Source: Xanthoparmelia taractica | Lineage: Eukaryota > Ascomycota > Lecanoromycetes > Lecanorales > Parmeliaceae | Length of the DNA stretch: 64,000 nucleotides | Direction: 5' to 3' | Assembly: GCA_033085395.1 (NCBI GenBank) | Contig: JANQBS010000042.1 | Span: 164,798 to 228,797 of the forward strand | Shown here: in pieces, positions 11,589 to 22,378 of the stretch | Layout of the letters: each line of letters opens with the position of its first letter | Numbering within the stretch: the stretch's first letter is position 1 | Notes under the pieces: generated by a model | Databases searched by the model: none | What the model was told of the DNA's origin: nothing | Seen by the model: the letters and a program-made list of their open reading frames with translations, nothing else | Program-made: the position numbers and the translations under genes

Positions 11589-11852
11589 TGGCTCAAATTC
11601 TAGACTTTCGTATCGGCTTGGCCATCATGGGTATATATGGGTGCATCACCAGCCCAATAAACGCGATGATTAGACGAAAGTATCTCGTTACGGTGTGCCT
11701 TCACATCACCCTTCTGTTTCGAGACAAGGTGCCTTGCATTCAGCTCCGTCAGCTGGTTCCGTCGGCTTCCGTGATGTTCTAGCTTGCTAGTGGAGGTTCA
11801 AGGGCATGCTATGATGTCCTCCACATGGTAGCCTACTACGCTTGTCAACTTT
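11589..11852. other. Flank between the split methyltransferase and the next repeat
   Basis: GC-normal sequence, presumably the 3' flank of the methyltransferase gene. No gene recognised. Confidence 0.4.
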
Positions 11853-12907
11853 TAGTGTTCTCACTCAGAAAATGAAGCTATATATATGCGCGTACAACCG
11901 GCATAAGTAGATATGTAAATAGATGATTAGGCCGTTTTAACGCCAGGGTCAGCAGGCCTAAGTAGGTCGTTTGTAGATCTATAAAGGCCGTATCTCGTAT
12001 CTCAGCGCTAGGAAACTTCTATATCTATACGATATAGATCTAAAGTATAGATAGCTAGTTATATATAAGGAGTGAAAGAGCGAAAAGAATATTTATAGCT
12101 CTAAAAGAGACGAATTTAAATAAGAAGTTAACTACTAATAGAAGATCTATATAAATAGAGCTTATAGTAGATATATATCTTCTACTATATATATCTTAAT
12201 AAAAAATTCTAAAATAACGCTATAGCTATAAGATTTATTAAACTATATTTCTATTATTATAATTAGTATTTCTTACTTAGAAAATAAAGCTATATATATA
12301 CGCGTATAATCGATATAAGTAGATATATAAATAGATAATTAGATCGTTCTAACGCTAAGATTAGTAGATCTAAGTAGATTATCGTTATCTATAAAGATCG
12401 TATTTTATACCCTAGCGCTAGAAAACTCTTAAGGTCTAGATAATATATTCGAAAGAGAATTAAAAAGGCTCTCGAAGTCTAGAGGACTTCTAGCGAGAAT
12501 CGCTAGCATTAGCACTAAGAGATAGAAAGATACTAGTATCGACGCGATATAATATATATACGCGCGGAATAGATTATAATATATAGATAATAGATATTCA
12601 ATTTGTATTATCTTAATAGCTATATTTCTTCGTCGCTAAGATCGGTCTCGCGTATTAATATAGTAGTTTCTCCATAGAAGAAATACTTTAGATAGTAACT
12701 ATTAATATCGAGTATCGTTAAAACCTAATAGAGTTACTCTATAACTATCTCTTTTATAAAGACGTTGTTTAATTAGAATAACGAGCTATTAAAGAAAGTT
12801 TTCTACTTAAATAAACGCTATAGAGCTTTAACTATATATATATTATCGTCGAATATAGCTATTATAAGGGTAATCCCTCGATAAAATAAATTCGTTTTAG
12901 ATACTTA
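11853..12907. mobile_element. Second, RIP-degraded tandem of the same element family (left portion)
   Basis: A short copy (11859-12263) lies between TAGTGT (11853-11858) and TAGTAT (12264-12269), and a second copy starts at 12270. Both begin with TTCTCACTCAG or its mutated form and GAAAATRAAGCTATATATATRCGCG. They share with the 7.6 kb element the stretches AAGYRGATATGTARATAGAT, GCTCTAAAAGAGA and, at the module A end, CTAGCGCTAGRARAACTCT. Homology to the long copy of the first element continues for about 130 bases further. The right end of the second copy was not found. The sequence is strongly AT-rich. Confidence 0.65.
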
Positions 12908-13645
12908 CGGGCCGGAAAGGTCTAGTATATTTAGTGGGATATCCCATACCATACCGTATCATACCATACCATGGGAGGGTATCATGGGGGGGTTATACCA
13001 GACCACTTATAAAGATATGAGATAAGAAATTACTGGTATCATGGAATGGTCTGGGAAATTTCTAGTATATGTAGGGGTATCCCATGATGTAGATTATTTC
13101 CCATACCAGGTGGCGGATAAGATAAGAAAATTTCAGGTTGGTATACAAGTCAGGGCGAAATTAGCTCAAGCAATTATTAAATAGTAATTCTTCTAGCAAT
13201 TAAATGAATCAAATGCACTGATAGCAGTAGAAATGGCTCGCCAAGCCCTAGGTGATTGCGGAGGCCTTTCGCAACACGATGCCAAATGCGATGGCGAGCT
13301 TAGCTTAACAACGTGATGATGAAGTGAAGTGATGATGATGGCGATGGTGGAGTGGAGTGATGGCTAGAATAATGGCTAGAATGCTTAATAACGTGATAAT
13401 GAAGCGGAGTGATGGCTAGAATAATGACTAGAATACGTTCGTATGATTCTATATAGAGTAACTTCTTCTATATATAGTATATTTCCCATACCCCTGCATA
13501 TAACATGGGATACCCCTGCATATATTAGAAATTTCCCAGACCATTCCATGATATCAGCACATCTCTCAGACCATCCCATAAAAATCAAATGATATGGTCT
13601 CAATACCATACCATATCCCAGATCATCCCAGACCTTTCCGACCTG
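12908..13645. mobile_element. 738 bp TIR element with TA target duplication, nested in RIPed DNA
   Basis: Left end CGGGCCGGAAAGGTCT and right end AGACCTTTCCGACCTG are inverted repeats flanked by TA (12906-12907 and 13646-13647). Adjoining subterminal blocks repeat CCATACCATACC and GGGATATGG motifs in both orientations. The interior has small tandem repeats around GTGATGATGAAGTGAAG and GGCTAGAATAATG. It has no transposase ORF, so it looks like a MITE of the Tc1/mariner type. Its base composition is normal while both flanks are RIPed, so it arrived after RIP acted on the host element. Confidence 0.75.
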
Positions 13646-13647
13646 TA

Positions 13648-15016
13648 AATAGAACGAGATTTACGTTATTTAAGACTAAGTAGATCTTAGAATATATATT
13701 TACTAAATAATCTTACTAATAAATAAAATAGCTATAAGCGTATATATAGTACTCGCGTATATAGTAACTAGCGTTAATATTCTTATATATATTAAGGCTC
13801 GCGAAAGCGGAGAATTTAAAGATAGTTATATTCTTCGAAAAAAGTTTATTAGTCTCTATTATACTCTTATAAATTAAGTAATTAATATAGCGTCTATTCT
13901 TAATTATCTAAACGATGGAATTATTCTAATCGCATTAGATATAGACGAATATACTAAAAATAAAGTAATATTTATAAATAGAGATAAACATATAGTATTT
14001 CTATTACTCTAATAGACGAGTACGATGGTTTTTTATCGTTAGTATAAGGCTTTGAAATATAATAGACGAGACGTAGAAGAAGATAGTCTGAATATAAATC
14101 TTAAAATAGCGAAGAAGAATATTTATCTCGTTTATATTCTTAATTTTATCTCGATTTACGTATATAATAGCTAACTTAGTAAAGTTTTTGATATTAAAAA
14201 TCCTATAGAAGATTTATTTAGAATATTTAATATCGATATCTAGGAATTTAATTATAAGATTAAGAAAAGACTTTATATCTTATATATATAGAAAAGAGAC
14301 CTTTAGTCTATTATCTTCTTTAGAATTTAAACTAGATTTAGATAAAGAATAGCGATAGCGACGATAGCGATAATAGCTATAGTAGCGGCGACTACGGGAC
14401 TTATAGACTCGATATCGATTATAATAATAGTATCGCTAGTCTTCTAACTCGACTAGGCGATTTCTTAGCTTATAGAAATCGCGATAACTAGACGAAAAAG
14501 ACGTTTCTTCGATTATATTAGAGGTAATCGTCTCTAACGAGAAACTAGATGTTACGTAATTATCGTAGTCTATTAGAGAGAGCGTAACGATTTTACGATA
14601 AGCGGAGCTCTTCTTTTTAGAGACCTTAGTCTTCGAAGATCTCGAGAATTTTTAAGAATCTTAAAGACGTTAACGAGAAGTATATAGAGTTTTTTAATAA
14701 TATTATAGACTGCAGCGATATTTTTAATAACGATAGTTGTAGTCGAATATAGATATATAGACTAGAATAGAGATATATAAAGAACGAGATAAGAGAATAA
14801 GACTAATATATATAGCTTTATTATTAAGATTCTATTAAAAAATTTTATTTCTCAACACGAGCTAATAAATTTATATATTCTTTATCGAATACGCTACTTT
14901 TTAAAGTCTTTCTCTAAGAATTTAGCGCCGTAGATATAGATTTTTAAAAAAAAATTTAAAATCGATATCGAATTTCGAGTATTATACGATAATAACAATA
15001 ACTTATTAGCTTTAGA
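13648..15016. other. AT-rich, RIP-degraded transposon body
   Basis: CA and TG dinucleotides are rare while CG is retained, and no ORF survives on either strand. Probably the interior of the long element starting at 12270, but the product is unreadable. Confidence 0.55.
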
Positions 15017-15163
15017 TGTGAGGGCGCTTTCCAATTATACCATAGGGCTAAAAATATGACTCATGGGTTCGGGTGCCGCGCTTCATAGAAGGCGCACCCT
15101 ATTTGCCCATATGAAGCCCATACGGCGCACCCCACAGGCACCCGTACGGCTTGGCCTAACATT
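15017..15163. repeat. GC-normal island, possible small MITE
   Basis: A block of about 147 bases of ordinary composition inside RIPed DNA. It contains GGGTGCC and the inverted GGCACCC, plus repeated GGCGCACCC. Both edges return abruptly to AT-rich sequence. No terminal repeat could be fixed exactly. Confidence 0.4.
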
Positions 15164-15359
15164 AGATCTCTCTTATCGATATTTTTATACGTATATATAA
15201 GTCTTCGAAACACGTATTTAACGTAGATAATTAAATCGATTATAATACGCTAATATTTGAGGCTAATTTAACTTTAAAATATTAAGAATATTAAGAATTT
15301 TCGTTATAGTGTTAAGTTTTCGCTATAGCGTGTTTTATGAAATATTTGATTATATAGAC

Positions 15360-15495
15360 GTAGGGCTAGTCATGACTAGCCTTAGCGCTCGCTTCTCCGT
15401 ACTTAGCTGGCGCACACACACGTAGATCAAATAACAATTTATTCACCACACTTATTATTAAACCACATCAATATTGTTCCTTAATAGCGTGCGAC
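15360..15495. other. GC-normal island with palindrome GGCTAGTCATGACTAGCC
   Basis: A second island of ordinary composition in the RIPed block. The 18 bp perfect palindrome lies near its left edge (about 15364-15381). Identity unknown. Confidence 0.4.
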
Positions 15496-15810
15496 GAAGA
15501 GAATAATTACTATAACGTGAATTTTTAGAAGAAAAACGAAGAAGAATAGCGAAAGATTAAAAAAGAAGAAGAATAAAGAAGAATTTATAATAATATTAAT
15601 ATATATACGTATATTTAAGAGTAACTTATATATATAAATAGTTATAAATTATAAGTTACACGCGTCTATTTATTAACGTATTTAAAAAAAATTATTTATA
15701 TTTAAAATATATAGCTAAGATTTATATTTAGACTAAAGGTAAAATAGAAAATAGAATTTCTTATATTTTATTTAAATTAAGCTAGATTTAACGTAAAATT
15801 CGAATTTTAC

Positions 15811-15904
15811 ACTCAGACGTGCTACCTAAAGATACCGTAGTAAGTAGAAGGTGCTAACCCGAAGGGGCTTAGCAGGCGAAGAATAAGCCTAGCACGTCTG
15901 AGGG
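15811..15904. repeat. Short inverted-repeat element (CTCAGACGTGCTA)
   Basis: CTCAGACGTGCTA at 15812-15824 and its reverse complement TAGCACGTCTGAG at 15890-15902 enclose about 65 bases of GC-normal sequence, able to form a hairpin. It may be a miniature element or the remaining edge of one. Confidence 0.6.
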
Positions 15905-16030
15905 ACTGAGGCAAGAAAATCCCAGACTATCCCACGAATGGGAGGTATCTGAAAGTCATATCTTATACCCTACTATGGGACGGCAGAGAAGCCAATATCC
16001 CACACCATCCCATATCTTTCCGACTGCTAT
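15905..16030. repeat. Fragment of the TATGGGATGG TIR-element family
   Basis: Contains CCCAGACTATCCCACG, CCCTACTATGGGACGG and the end-like CCCATATCTTTCCGACTG. These resemble the right end of the 12908-13645 element. The left end is missing. Confidence 0.55.
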
Positions 16031-16051
16031 ACGGTCTACTTAGCTTCGGAA

Positions 16052-16305
16052 TTTCCTAGACCTTTAAAAGCGATAGCCTCGGGTAAGCATCACACTAAGA
16101 TGGAGGTTACCTGAATTTCTGTCTTCTTCAGCCGCCAAGACATCTCGATTTTTTTCACAGGTAGACACGTTTAACTCTTGAGCAACAAACCATGAACCCT
16201 CTAGCCTGGATTCCAAACCCTCCACGCCAACTCCACCATCACCTCCAACCACCCGAAAAGAATGGCCATGCAAACCGGTCCCGGCGGGAAAGAATGGTTA
16301 AAGAC
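16052..16305 (+). pseudogene. Degenerate partial copy of the SAP18 promoter and first codons
   Basis: Resembles 18012-18238 along its length, including AGCATCACACTA against AGCACCACACTA, CCTCTAGC before the leader, and ATGGCCATGCAAACCGG followed by CCCGGCGGGAAAG. After GGGAAAGAATGG similarity ends and the frame closes within a few codons. It is a truncated duplicate, not a gene. It abuts the transposon block, so it may have been duplicated or broken by transposition. Confidence 0.75.
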
Positions 16306-17226
16306 GTAATATATGTTATCTTAACTTCTCGCTGAAAGCACGCGTTACGCCAGCCCTGATTGAGATCATACATTTTAAGAACGCTGCTGGGCATCAATTA
16401 GTATTGCATATGCTTAGCATGATTTGAATATACTTACCGCCCGCAATCCCTTCGAGTTGAGTTAAGTTAACTCCCTGAAATGCACCCATGGAGGATGAGT
16501 AGAGTTGAGCAAGGGTGAGCAAGGGTGAGCTGGCAGATACCTTCTCCTTCTAAGCGCTACGTACAAAAAAAGAACACTCGTCAGTGGGATAAGTTCCCCT
16601 CTCCACTCAGTCAGCTTCTCTTTCATGTGCAAGCAAGCCTCTGTTCATCTATCCTACCCACCACGAACCGAGGATCTCCCCCCTTTGATGGAAATTGATG
16701 AAGGACTGAAGAATTGATTGACTATTGGACAGTGGGATTTAAGTTTATAGAATTGAATTTCCGCCACCAAGGTGCTGTTGTTGCATTATTTCCCGCGCCA
16801 ATTCACCTTCCTCGATCTCAATTCGTTTGATTGTCTGCCAGTCTTCTAGTAGTCTTTCTGCTGTCTCAGGAGTTTGCTGCGGCTCATAGCCTGATCTGAT
16901 ACCGCCTATACACACCTTCCAGCCAGCTGTCGGTCCAGAATAATAGACTGGACCGATGTATTTACAGTCTAAGAAACTAATCGCGCCACTAGATGCAATA
17001 GCGAACGGTTGTATCAGGAGCGCTGTTCGCGCATATCAGAAGGCATCTTTGAGTCCAATCCTTTGGACGGACTACGGACCATCTAAATAGCTTCAATTCG
17101 GACTGGTCCAGGCCTTTAGACCGACGGTTTGGACTATCGGGAGCCTTGATTATACAAATTCTACAGCATCCCGAACTCTCAGGTGGGTGTTGCAGTTGCT
17201 TATAGCAAGCTAGTGGATACTAGACA
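16306..17226. other. Intergenic, no gene recognised
   Basis: Contains a small direct repeat (AGCAAGGGTGAGC twice near 16510) and, at 17050-17150, several GGACTGGTCC / GGACGGACTACGGACC words in both orientations that recur near 63800-63890. These look like ends of another eroded repeat. Confidence 0.4.
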
Positions 17227-17622
17227 TTGGTTCCTGTGCGTTACAAAACTGGAACGCTCTGTTTATTTCGTTGTGGATTGGGTTTTTGTCGCCTGGTAAG
17301 TGTCTACGGTTACCCAACAGAGGATAACGTACGCGATTGGCCCCGTCACGACTGCAACGTAATGTTGAATCAGTACCAAGTCCCTTTCTCCTTCAGGAGA
17401 GCTATGCTGAGTGCGCTTGTCTACTTGAATCCTGATAGCAAAGAGAGATGCACCAAGTGGATCGACCCAATCCTGGCAGACAGAGAATGGGAGGCCGCAA
17501 TTCTACTTCATATGAACGACGATTCCAGTGTTGGCGACGACGCAAAGGCCAAATACTGGTGGAAATTCATTCTTGAGGGAGTCGAAATGGGCAGCAAGAT
17601 ACAAGCCTCACTCCGTTCTTAG
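17227..17622 (+). CDS. ORF fragment of unknown function, MYND-like tail possible
   Basis: Open frame of 131 codons beginning at a TTG, so the true start or an upstream exon is not identified. From about residue 33 it reads like real protein (DWPRHDCNVML, then a mixed helical region with WIDPILADREWEAAILLHM and YWWKFILEGVEM). DWPRHxxxC is the usual end of a MYND zinc finger, but the preceding cysteine pairs are not visible in frame. It may be the remnant of a MYND-domain gene. Function not assigned. Confidence 0.35.
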   Translation: MVPVRYKTGTLCLFRCGLGFCRLVSVYGYPTEDNVRDWPRHDCNVMLNQYQVPFSFRRAMLSALVYLNPDSKERCTKWIDPILADREWEAAILLHMNDDSSVGDDAKAKYWWKFILEGVEMGSKIQASLRS

Positions 17623-18010
17623 ACTTCGTGTTCAGATCGTTGACATGAAAATCGATTGCGAATCAGCGCCTCGTCAAACCCAAAAAGAATAGCAGTCACT
17701 ATAGCACGAACGCTGACCGAGGTCTCTGACTAGTACGAATACTTTCTCCATGTTCTTTAGCTTTGTATAGTAAAAAGTCTACATTCTAGAAAGATATCAA
17801 AAATCTACGTAGTTTATGTATTAAAAGTCTACTGGGATAGTAGGATGATATCCGAAAAATAGTCTCGATCCCATATTTATTTTTCCGGCCTTTGAAGACG
17901 GGCGTATTTTATCCGGCTGGGTTGCTGATAATCGACTCAAATATCCTGTTAGGGCGCGTCTGGCGTAGACACCCCCGGGGCTGGGTGACAGCCCAGCCCG
18001 CACCCTAAAA
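17623..18010. other. Upstream region of SAP18 with a strong hairpin
   Basis: GGGCTGGG-TGACAG-CCCAGCCC (about 17980-18001) is a perfect 8 bp stem. Otherwise no feature recognised. Confidence 0.4.
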
Positions 18011-18212
18011 GCGGGCAGCCTTGGGTGAGCACCACACTACTAAAGCTGGGGGCCAAGATTTCAGTCCTCCATTCTTCTGAAGCCAAGGAAACAGCTCAAT
18101 TTCTTCACATTCACCTCAACACTCCAGTAACAATACAATGATCCTCTAGCTTCAATTCCACACCCTTGACGCCAACTCCGCCGTCGCCATCAACCACCCT
18201 CAACAAAAGGAC

Positions 18213-19122
18213 ATGGCCATGCAAACCGGCCCCGGCGGGAAAGTGGACCGCCAAACCACCACCCCCTTCCACCTCAAACTCTTCTACCGCACCGGCTCCT
18301 TTAACAGGTAAATCCCCACCCCCTCCATCTCCATCCCATCATCCCCCACTAACCGCCAACAACAGCCTAACCGACTTCCCAACCTCCACCCCCGCCCCCC
18401 TCCCCCCCCACCTCCAAATCTACACCTGGCCCACCTGCACCCTCCGCGAGCTCTCCCACCTCCTCGTCTCCGCCCTCCCGTCCCTCCTGCCCAACCCGGC
18501 AATAGGAACCAGGCTCTCGTACAGGCTCGTCTATCCGGATACGCATAATCCAGTCGGGAGGTATCTGAGTAAGGAGTTGGGGGATGTGGTTGTTGTTGGG
18601 GATGGGGATGGGAGGAGGGGTGTGCTGCCTGGGGAAGTAAGGGAGGGGGAACGGGAAGGAGGGGGGGAAGATGGAAGAGGAGGGGGAAGAGAAGGATGGG
18701 GGGGAGGAGGAGGAGGAGGAGCAGCGGAAAAAGTGGTAACGGAAGGCATCATGGCCGGACGCCTGGAAGGCGAGCCCGAGAAATCGCTCAGGGATGCGCG
18801 ATTCGTGATTGGGGATTTCATCTCCTGCGCTGTTTTTGCGCCGGGCCCGGACGGTGGGGTCGCGGCGGGGGGTGGGCATGGGTATGGGTATGGTGGCGGG
18901 CCTAGGGGGGGACGGGGGGAGTTTAGGGGGAGAGGAGGAGGAGGAGGAGGAGGTTATGGGTACGGGGGGGATGGCGGTGGGGGGTTTAGGGGGGGGGGAA
19001 GAGGAGGTGGGGGGGTGGGGAGGATGGGGGATGGGGGGGTGCCGGTTGGGGAGTGGAGGAGGGGGGAGAGAGTGCCGGAGGGGAGGGGCGGGTATGGGAG
19101 GGGGAGGGGGAGGGGGTATTAG
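18213..19122 (+). CDS. SAP18 family protein (Sin3/ASAP complex subunit) with Gly-rich tail
   Basis: Exons 18213-18307 and 18366-19122; 283 residues. The ubiquitin-like SAP18 domain is seen as VDRQTTTPFHLKLFYRTGSF, then LQIYTWPTCTLRELSHLL, RLSYRLVYPD, and finally SLRDARFVIGDFISCAVF before the tail. SAP18 is a subunit of histone-deacetylase (Sin3) and of the exon-junction-linked ASAP complexes in the nucleus. Two oddities stand out. A glycine/acid-rich insertion of about 60 residues sits before GRLEGEPEKSLRD inside the domain. The last 75 or so residues are an RGG/GYGYGG tail typical of RNA-binding proteins. The start is the first ATG in frame after CTCTAG; the leader before it (TLDANSAVAINHPQQ) is open in frame and could be coding if an upstream exon exists. 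Confidence 0.88.
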
Positions 19123-20030
19123 GTGGGTGTGAGGGGGGGTTCTTTTGCTGCATAGGGGGGTGGGGGGAGTGGGTGTTGCTAGACAAAAAGGTCGGCTGTG
19201 GCGAGATGGTAACGGCACTTGCACATCTAGATGCCAAGTGGCAGCAAGAGTTATGGATACCATACACACAAGTCGAGATTATCCTAGATTACACCTCTAC
19301 CCAACCTGGCAAATCCTCCGTACCCATCATTATGGCGTCCGGGCCCAATCTTCTCCTCCTCCTCCTACTCCCCCCCCTTCGGAATCCTCCCCACCGTCCT
19401 CTTCTTCCTTTCCGACCGCCTATCCATCACCAACCCCAGCCAGCACCTCATTCCAGCACTCTCCCCCCCGCCCCCCTCCGTTCTTTACAATCACACTCCA
19501 CCCCCTCAAACCCCCTTACTATACCCCACTAAACTCACACCCGTAATCGCCTACCCAATACCACCCTCCTCTTTACCCTTCACGTTTCACCTTCCCTCCC
19601 CAGCTTCTCCAACCTCCCCTCTCCTTGCCCTTGCACAATACTACCTCCTCTATTCTACTCCCCCCCCTCTTCTTCGCACAGCCGTCCTACACTCCACTCA
19701 GCTTTCATCTTCATCCATCCATCCATCCATCCATTTCTGTCTGATGCAACGTGAACTGTGATTGTTTTGCTGCTGCACGAGCAGATGTCAATCGCGTTCG
19801 TTCTGGTTTCGTGAGCGAGTGAGGAAAAGAAGGAGGGAAGAGAGGAAGGAAGGAAGGAAGGGGGTTGTTTGAAGAGGTACGGATATCTGTTTATTGGCTG
19901 TTTCCGGGTGGGAGGAGGACGGGGGGGTGTTTGTTTGTCGAGGACGATGGCGGCAGTGGCTATTGACGGAGGAGGTCCGATGGTTGGCTAGAAGGAGAGC
20001 AGGAGGATGGGATTCGCGGGAGTCGTGTGG
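19123..20030. other. C-rich low-complexity region, no gene supported
   Basis: After the SAP18 stop the plus strand is pyrimidine-rich with CCTCCTCCT and CCCCCC runs, a CATC microsatellite (about 19715-19733) and GGAA/GAAG runs near 19840-19860. Frames stay open for up to 400 bases only because of composition. Confidence 0.5.
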
Positions 20031-20036
20031 CTGGAA

Positions 20037-20570
20037 TCTGTAAATCTTGGCTGTTTTGTTTTGGACGTGAGGGTGAAGCGTAGGAAGGAAGCCGTTTTCG
20101 AGTTCCCCTGTGCAGGTTCATGGCATGGATGGCAGCGAAGATTGTGAAGGTTTTGTGGAAAAAGGGTGAGGGTTTGGAGTTGACCAGTCGAAGAATGCAC
20201 CGATTACCAAACCCGTCCACGTCAGCCTTCCCTCTCTTTACTCTCCATGTATTTTCTCATCTCCAATTCCCCCCTGTGGACCTCTGACAATAGCTCCGTG
20301 GTTTGCAACTCGGGCACATTCGTATCACAATCGCTCAATACGATTTTCTTCGCCCCCACCGCGATCGCGGCATTGATAATCATTTCATGCGAAGCGATTT
20401 CGCTGATGGGGGCCACGTTGACAACTGTGTCTTAATGTTCAAAAGGCGCGACGAGCTTGTCAGAGGGATAGATGTCGCAGACGCGATGGAGCCTTGATGT
20501 TGGGTGGGAACCTCGTCTTGGATGAGGAGGAGGACCGGGAGAGGACTTCAATGTCGTCTGCGAAGCAAGG
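20037..20570 (-). pseudogene. NmrA / isoflavone-reductase-like pseudogene
   Basis: Read on the minus strand, pieces of an NmrA-type NAD(P)-binding protein follow one another: VLSRSSSSSKTRFPPNIKA, then PSDKLVAPFEH-stop-DTVVNVAPISEIA (stop TAA at 20432-20434), SHEMIINAAIAVGAKKIVLS and RKYMESKEREG. A one-base shift near 20217-20236 leads to LTWTGLVIGAFFDW, and further on NGFLPTLHPHVQNKTAKIY. Order and spacing match the family (TGxxxGPFFDW and KTATIYDSG motifs). With at least one stop and two or more frame changes it cannot make the enzyme. The N-terminal Rossmann glycine motif was not found. Confidence 0.75.
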
Positions 20571-20699
20571 CTGGAATCGAAAGCGGAGGGGATGGAGGGA
20601 CAAAGGCCTGGAGGTGGTGTTAGGTGTTGTTGATAGGGGATGGACGTGGCGCTGTTTATCCTATGATAATGATGTTCTTAAGGATTGATGCCATTACTA

Positions 20700-21514
20700 G
20701 GGTTAAGGGTAATTGGTTGTGCTGAATAGCAAATGAGATAAGGGATCCACAAGACACTCAAACTAAGAAGAGAGGAGATAGAAACGGCGATGGCCATGGT
20801 AAGTTTGAAAAGTAAGAGATGCCCAATTTACTTGCGCAGAAACAAGGACAGCAGGAAAGGATGTTAAGAGAAAGACTTGTTAACAGAGAAATTGAAGACT
20901 AGACGTTCCAATCTGGTGTATAGAGAGGTTGCACCCTATCCAATCTTGTCTCATTAATAGTACTCACACAGCGGCCATACAGAATCCCTTTCGTTCAATG
21001 TTGCTGCTTGATATTGTGGGACAATTGGGGGAAGCTGCAGAAAGTAGATACCAGCGGCAGCAGCAGAGCTTCCGCCACCGATACTCTCGAGTCTCGGTCA
21101 GATGGCAACACAGTGACCGTAAGGTAGACAGTAATGCTGGATGATTGGTGCATATAATAGGGATTCAGAAAGAAAGGGCCGAGCCGTGCATTGCTTCTCA
21201 TTCGAATCGAGAAGCGCGATAGCCGACGGTTCAAGAGGATTCTTCTGAAGCAGGTACCTTGCGCTTGGGACTCTGGGAGGGTGCTGGCCGATTGTCATAT
21301 TGGGCGTGCCCGGCTTTGTTATATCAAATGGTCAAGAATCCAGATATGCTCCCCTTGTGCTGGTACAAGCTCTTACCGCTTGACATTAGGTCACAGATGA
21401 CGATCGGGTCAGATCGAGTCATGGCAATGCATTTCATTCTCACCTAGTAGCTGTCAACCCAGCAACCTTTCAATTATGCCCAGTCTCATTAATTCAATTC
21501 CCAAGATCACAAGC
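20700..21514. other. Intergenic, nothing recognised
   Basis: Short ORFs only, none with family resemblance. Confidence 0.4.
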
Positions 21515-22149
21515 TTAAGCACTTTCAGGCTCCCTATTCTGCGCCGGCGGCTGAGGATACTCCTCGCCCTTATCACCCCGGGTCCCTGCAAACTGCCCCT
21601 CCTCCTTGTCAACAGCCCTCTCTTTCGGCTGCGTGTCCCGATCGACCATCTGGTTGCTGCTGTCCACACTCGCCCCTACGCCCGCCAATCCCCCACCGTG
21701 CTTTTTGCTCGTGTGTTGTCCATCATGTCTCAGCTCACTGCTCGTCTGTCCTTGTCCGGGGTGTCCCAGGCCCGTGTGCACATCGCCAGAGGTAGCTCCG
21801 CCGAGGGTTGAGGACGCGGTCGTCTTGGTGGACTCTTTGCCGTGGTCACGCTCGACGGAGGCATTGTCGGCTTGGCCGGGCACCTCGGACGTAGCGTTGG
21901 GTTTGAAGGTGCGGTCGGCAGGGGCGGAACCTGGAGGGAGCGTTTTGGCACTGAATTCTGGAGCGGCGTCGTTGCCGACTAGAACACCAGGTTTGTGCTG
22001 TAGATGTTGTTAGGAATAGGATGAGCGGCTGGGTGGCAGGCCGTTGGTTTACATACTTTTGGCTGTCTCAGCGGCTCATCACGTTCGATGTGAGAGCCGA
22101 ATTCACCGGGCTGATTGCTGACTGCATCGGCATTGCGTGAGGCGGACAT
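21515..22149 (-). CDS. Conserved hydrophilic fungal protein of unknown function
   Basis: Two exons (minus): 22149-22057 and 21997-21515; intron donor GTATGT, acceptor CTACAG; 191 residues. The start MSASRNADAVSNQPGEFGSH and the GHKPGV-like KHKPGVLVGNDAAPEF block are of a type I recall from many ascomycete genomes annotated only as hypothetical. The protein is almost wholly polar and rich in Gly, Asp, Glu, Lys, Gln and Thr (SSTLGGATSGDVHTGLGHP; QTSSELRHDGQHTSKKHGG). There are no membrane segments and no signal peptide, so it is probably disordered. Composition is like stress-protective hydrophilins, but that is only a resemblance. Confidence 0.75.
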
Positions 22150-22378
22150 GATTGCTAGTGAGTAGGTAGGAGAGGTCTGGAATTAGATATCTTATTGATT
22201 GTATGAAAGCTTGAGTTGAATCGGAGATGTTTGGGTTGTATGAAATGGTTGATGAACAGCTTAACAGTAAGGAAGAATGAATTGAGTGATTTTTTGATAA
22301 TGTGTGGAATTTCCTAACACACGTCATACCCACTTCTTCAAAAAAAAAAACGCAATACATCATCGACCAAAATGCCCC

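Noticed and set aside
18367..19269. 300-codon Pro/Ser-rich ORF on the minus strand
   Set aside because: It is the antisense shadow of the Gly-rich SAP18 exon; the sense frame carries a recognisable domain and splice site.
19331..19740. Long open pyrimidine-rich frame
   Set aside because: Open only through C-rich composition; no start in the best frame, no motif, and all three frames are similarly open.
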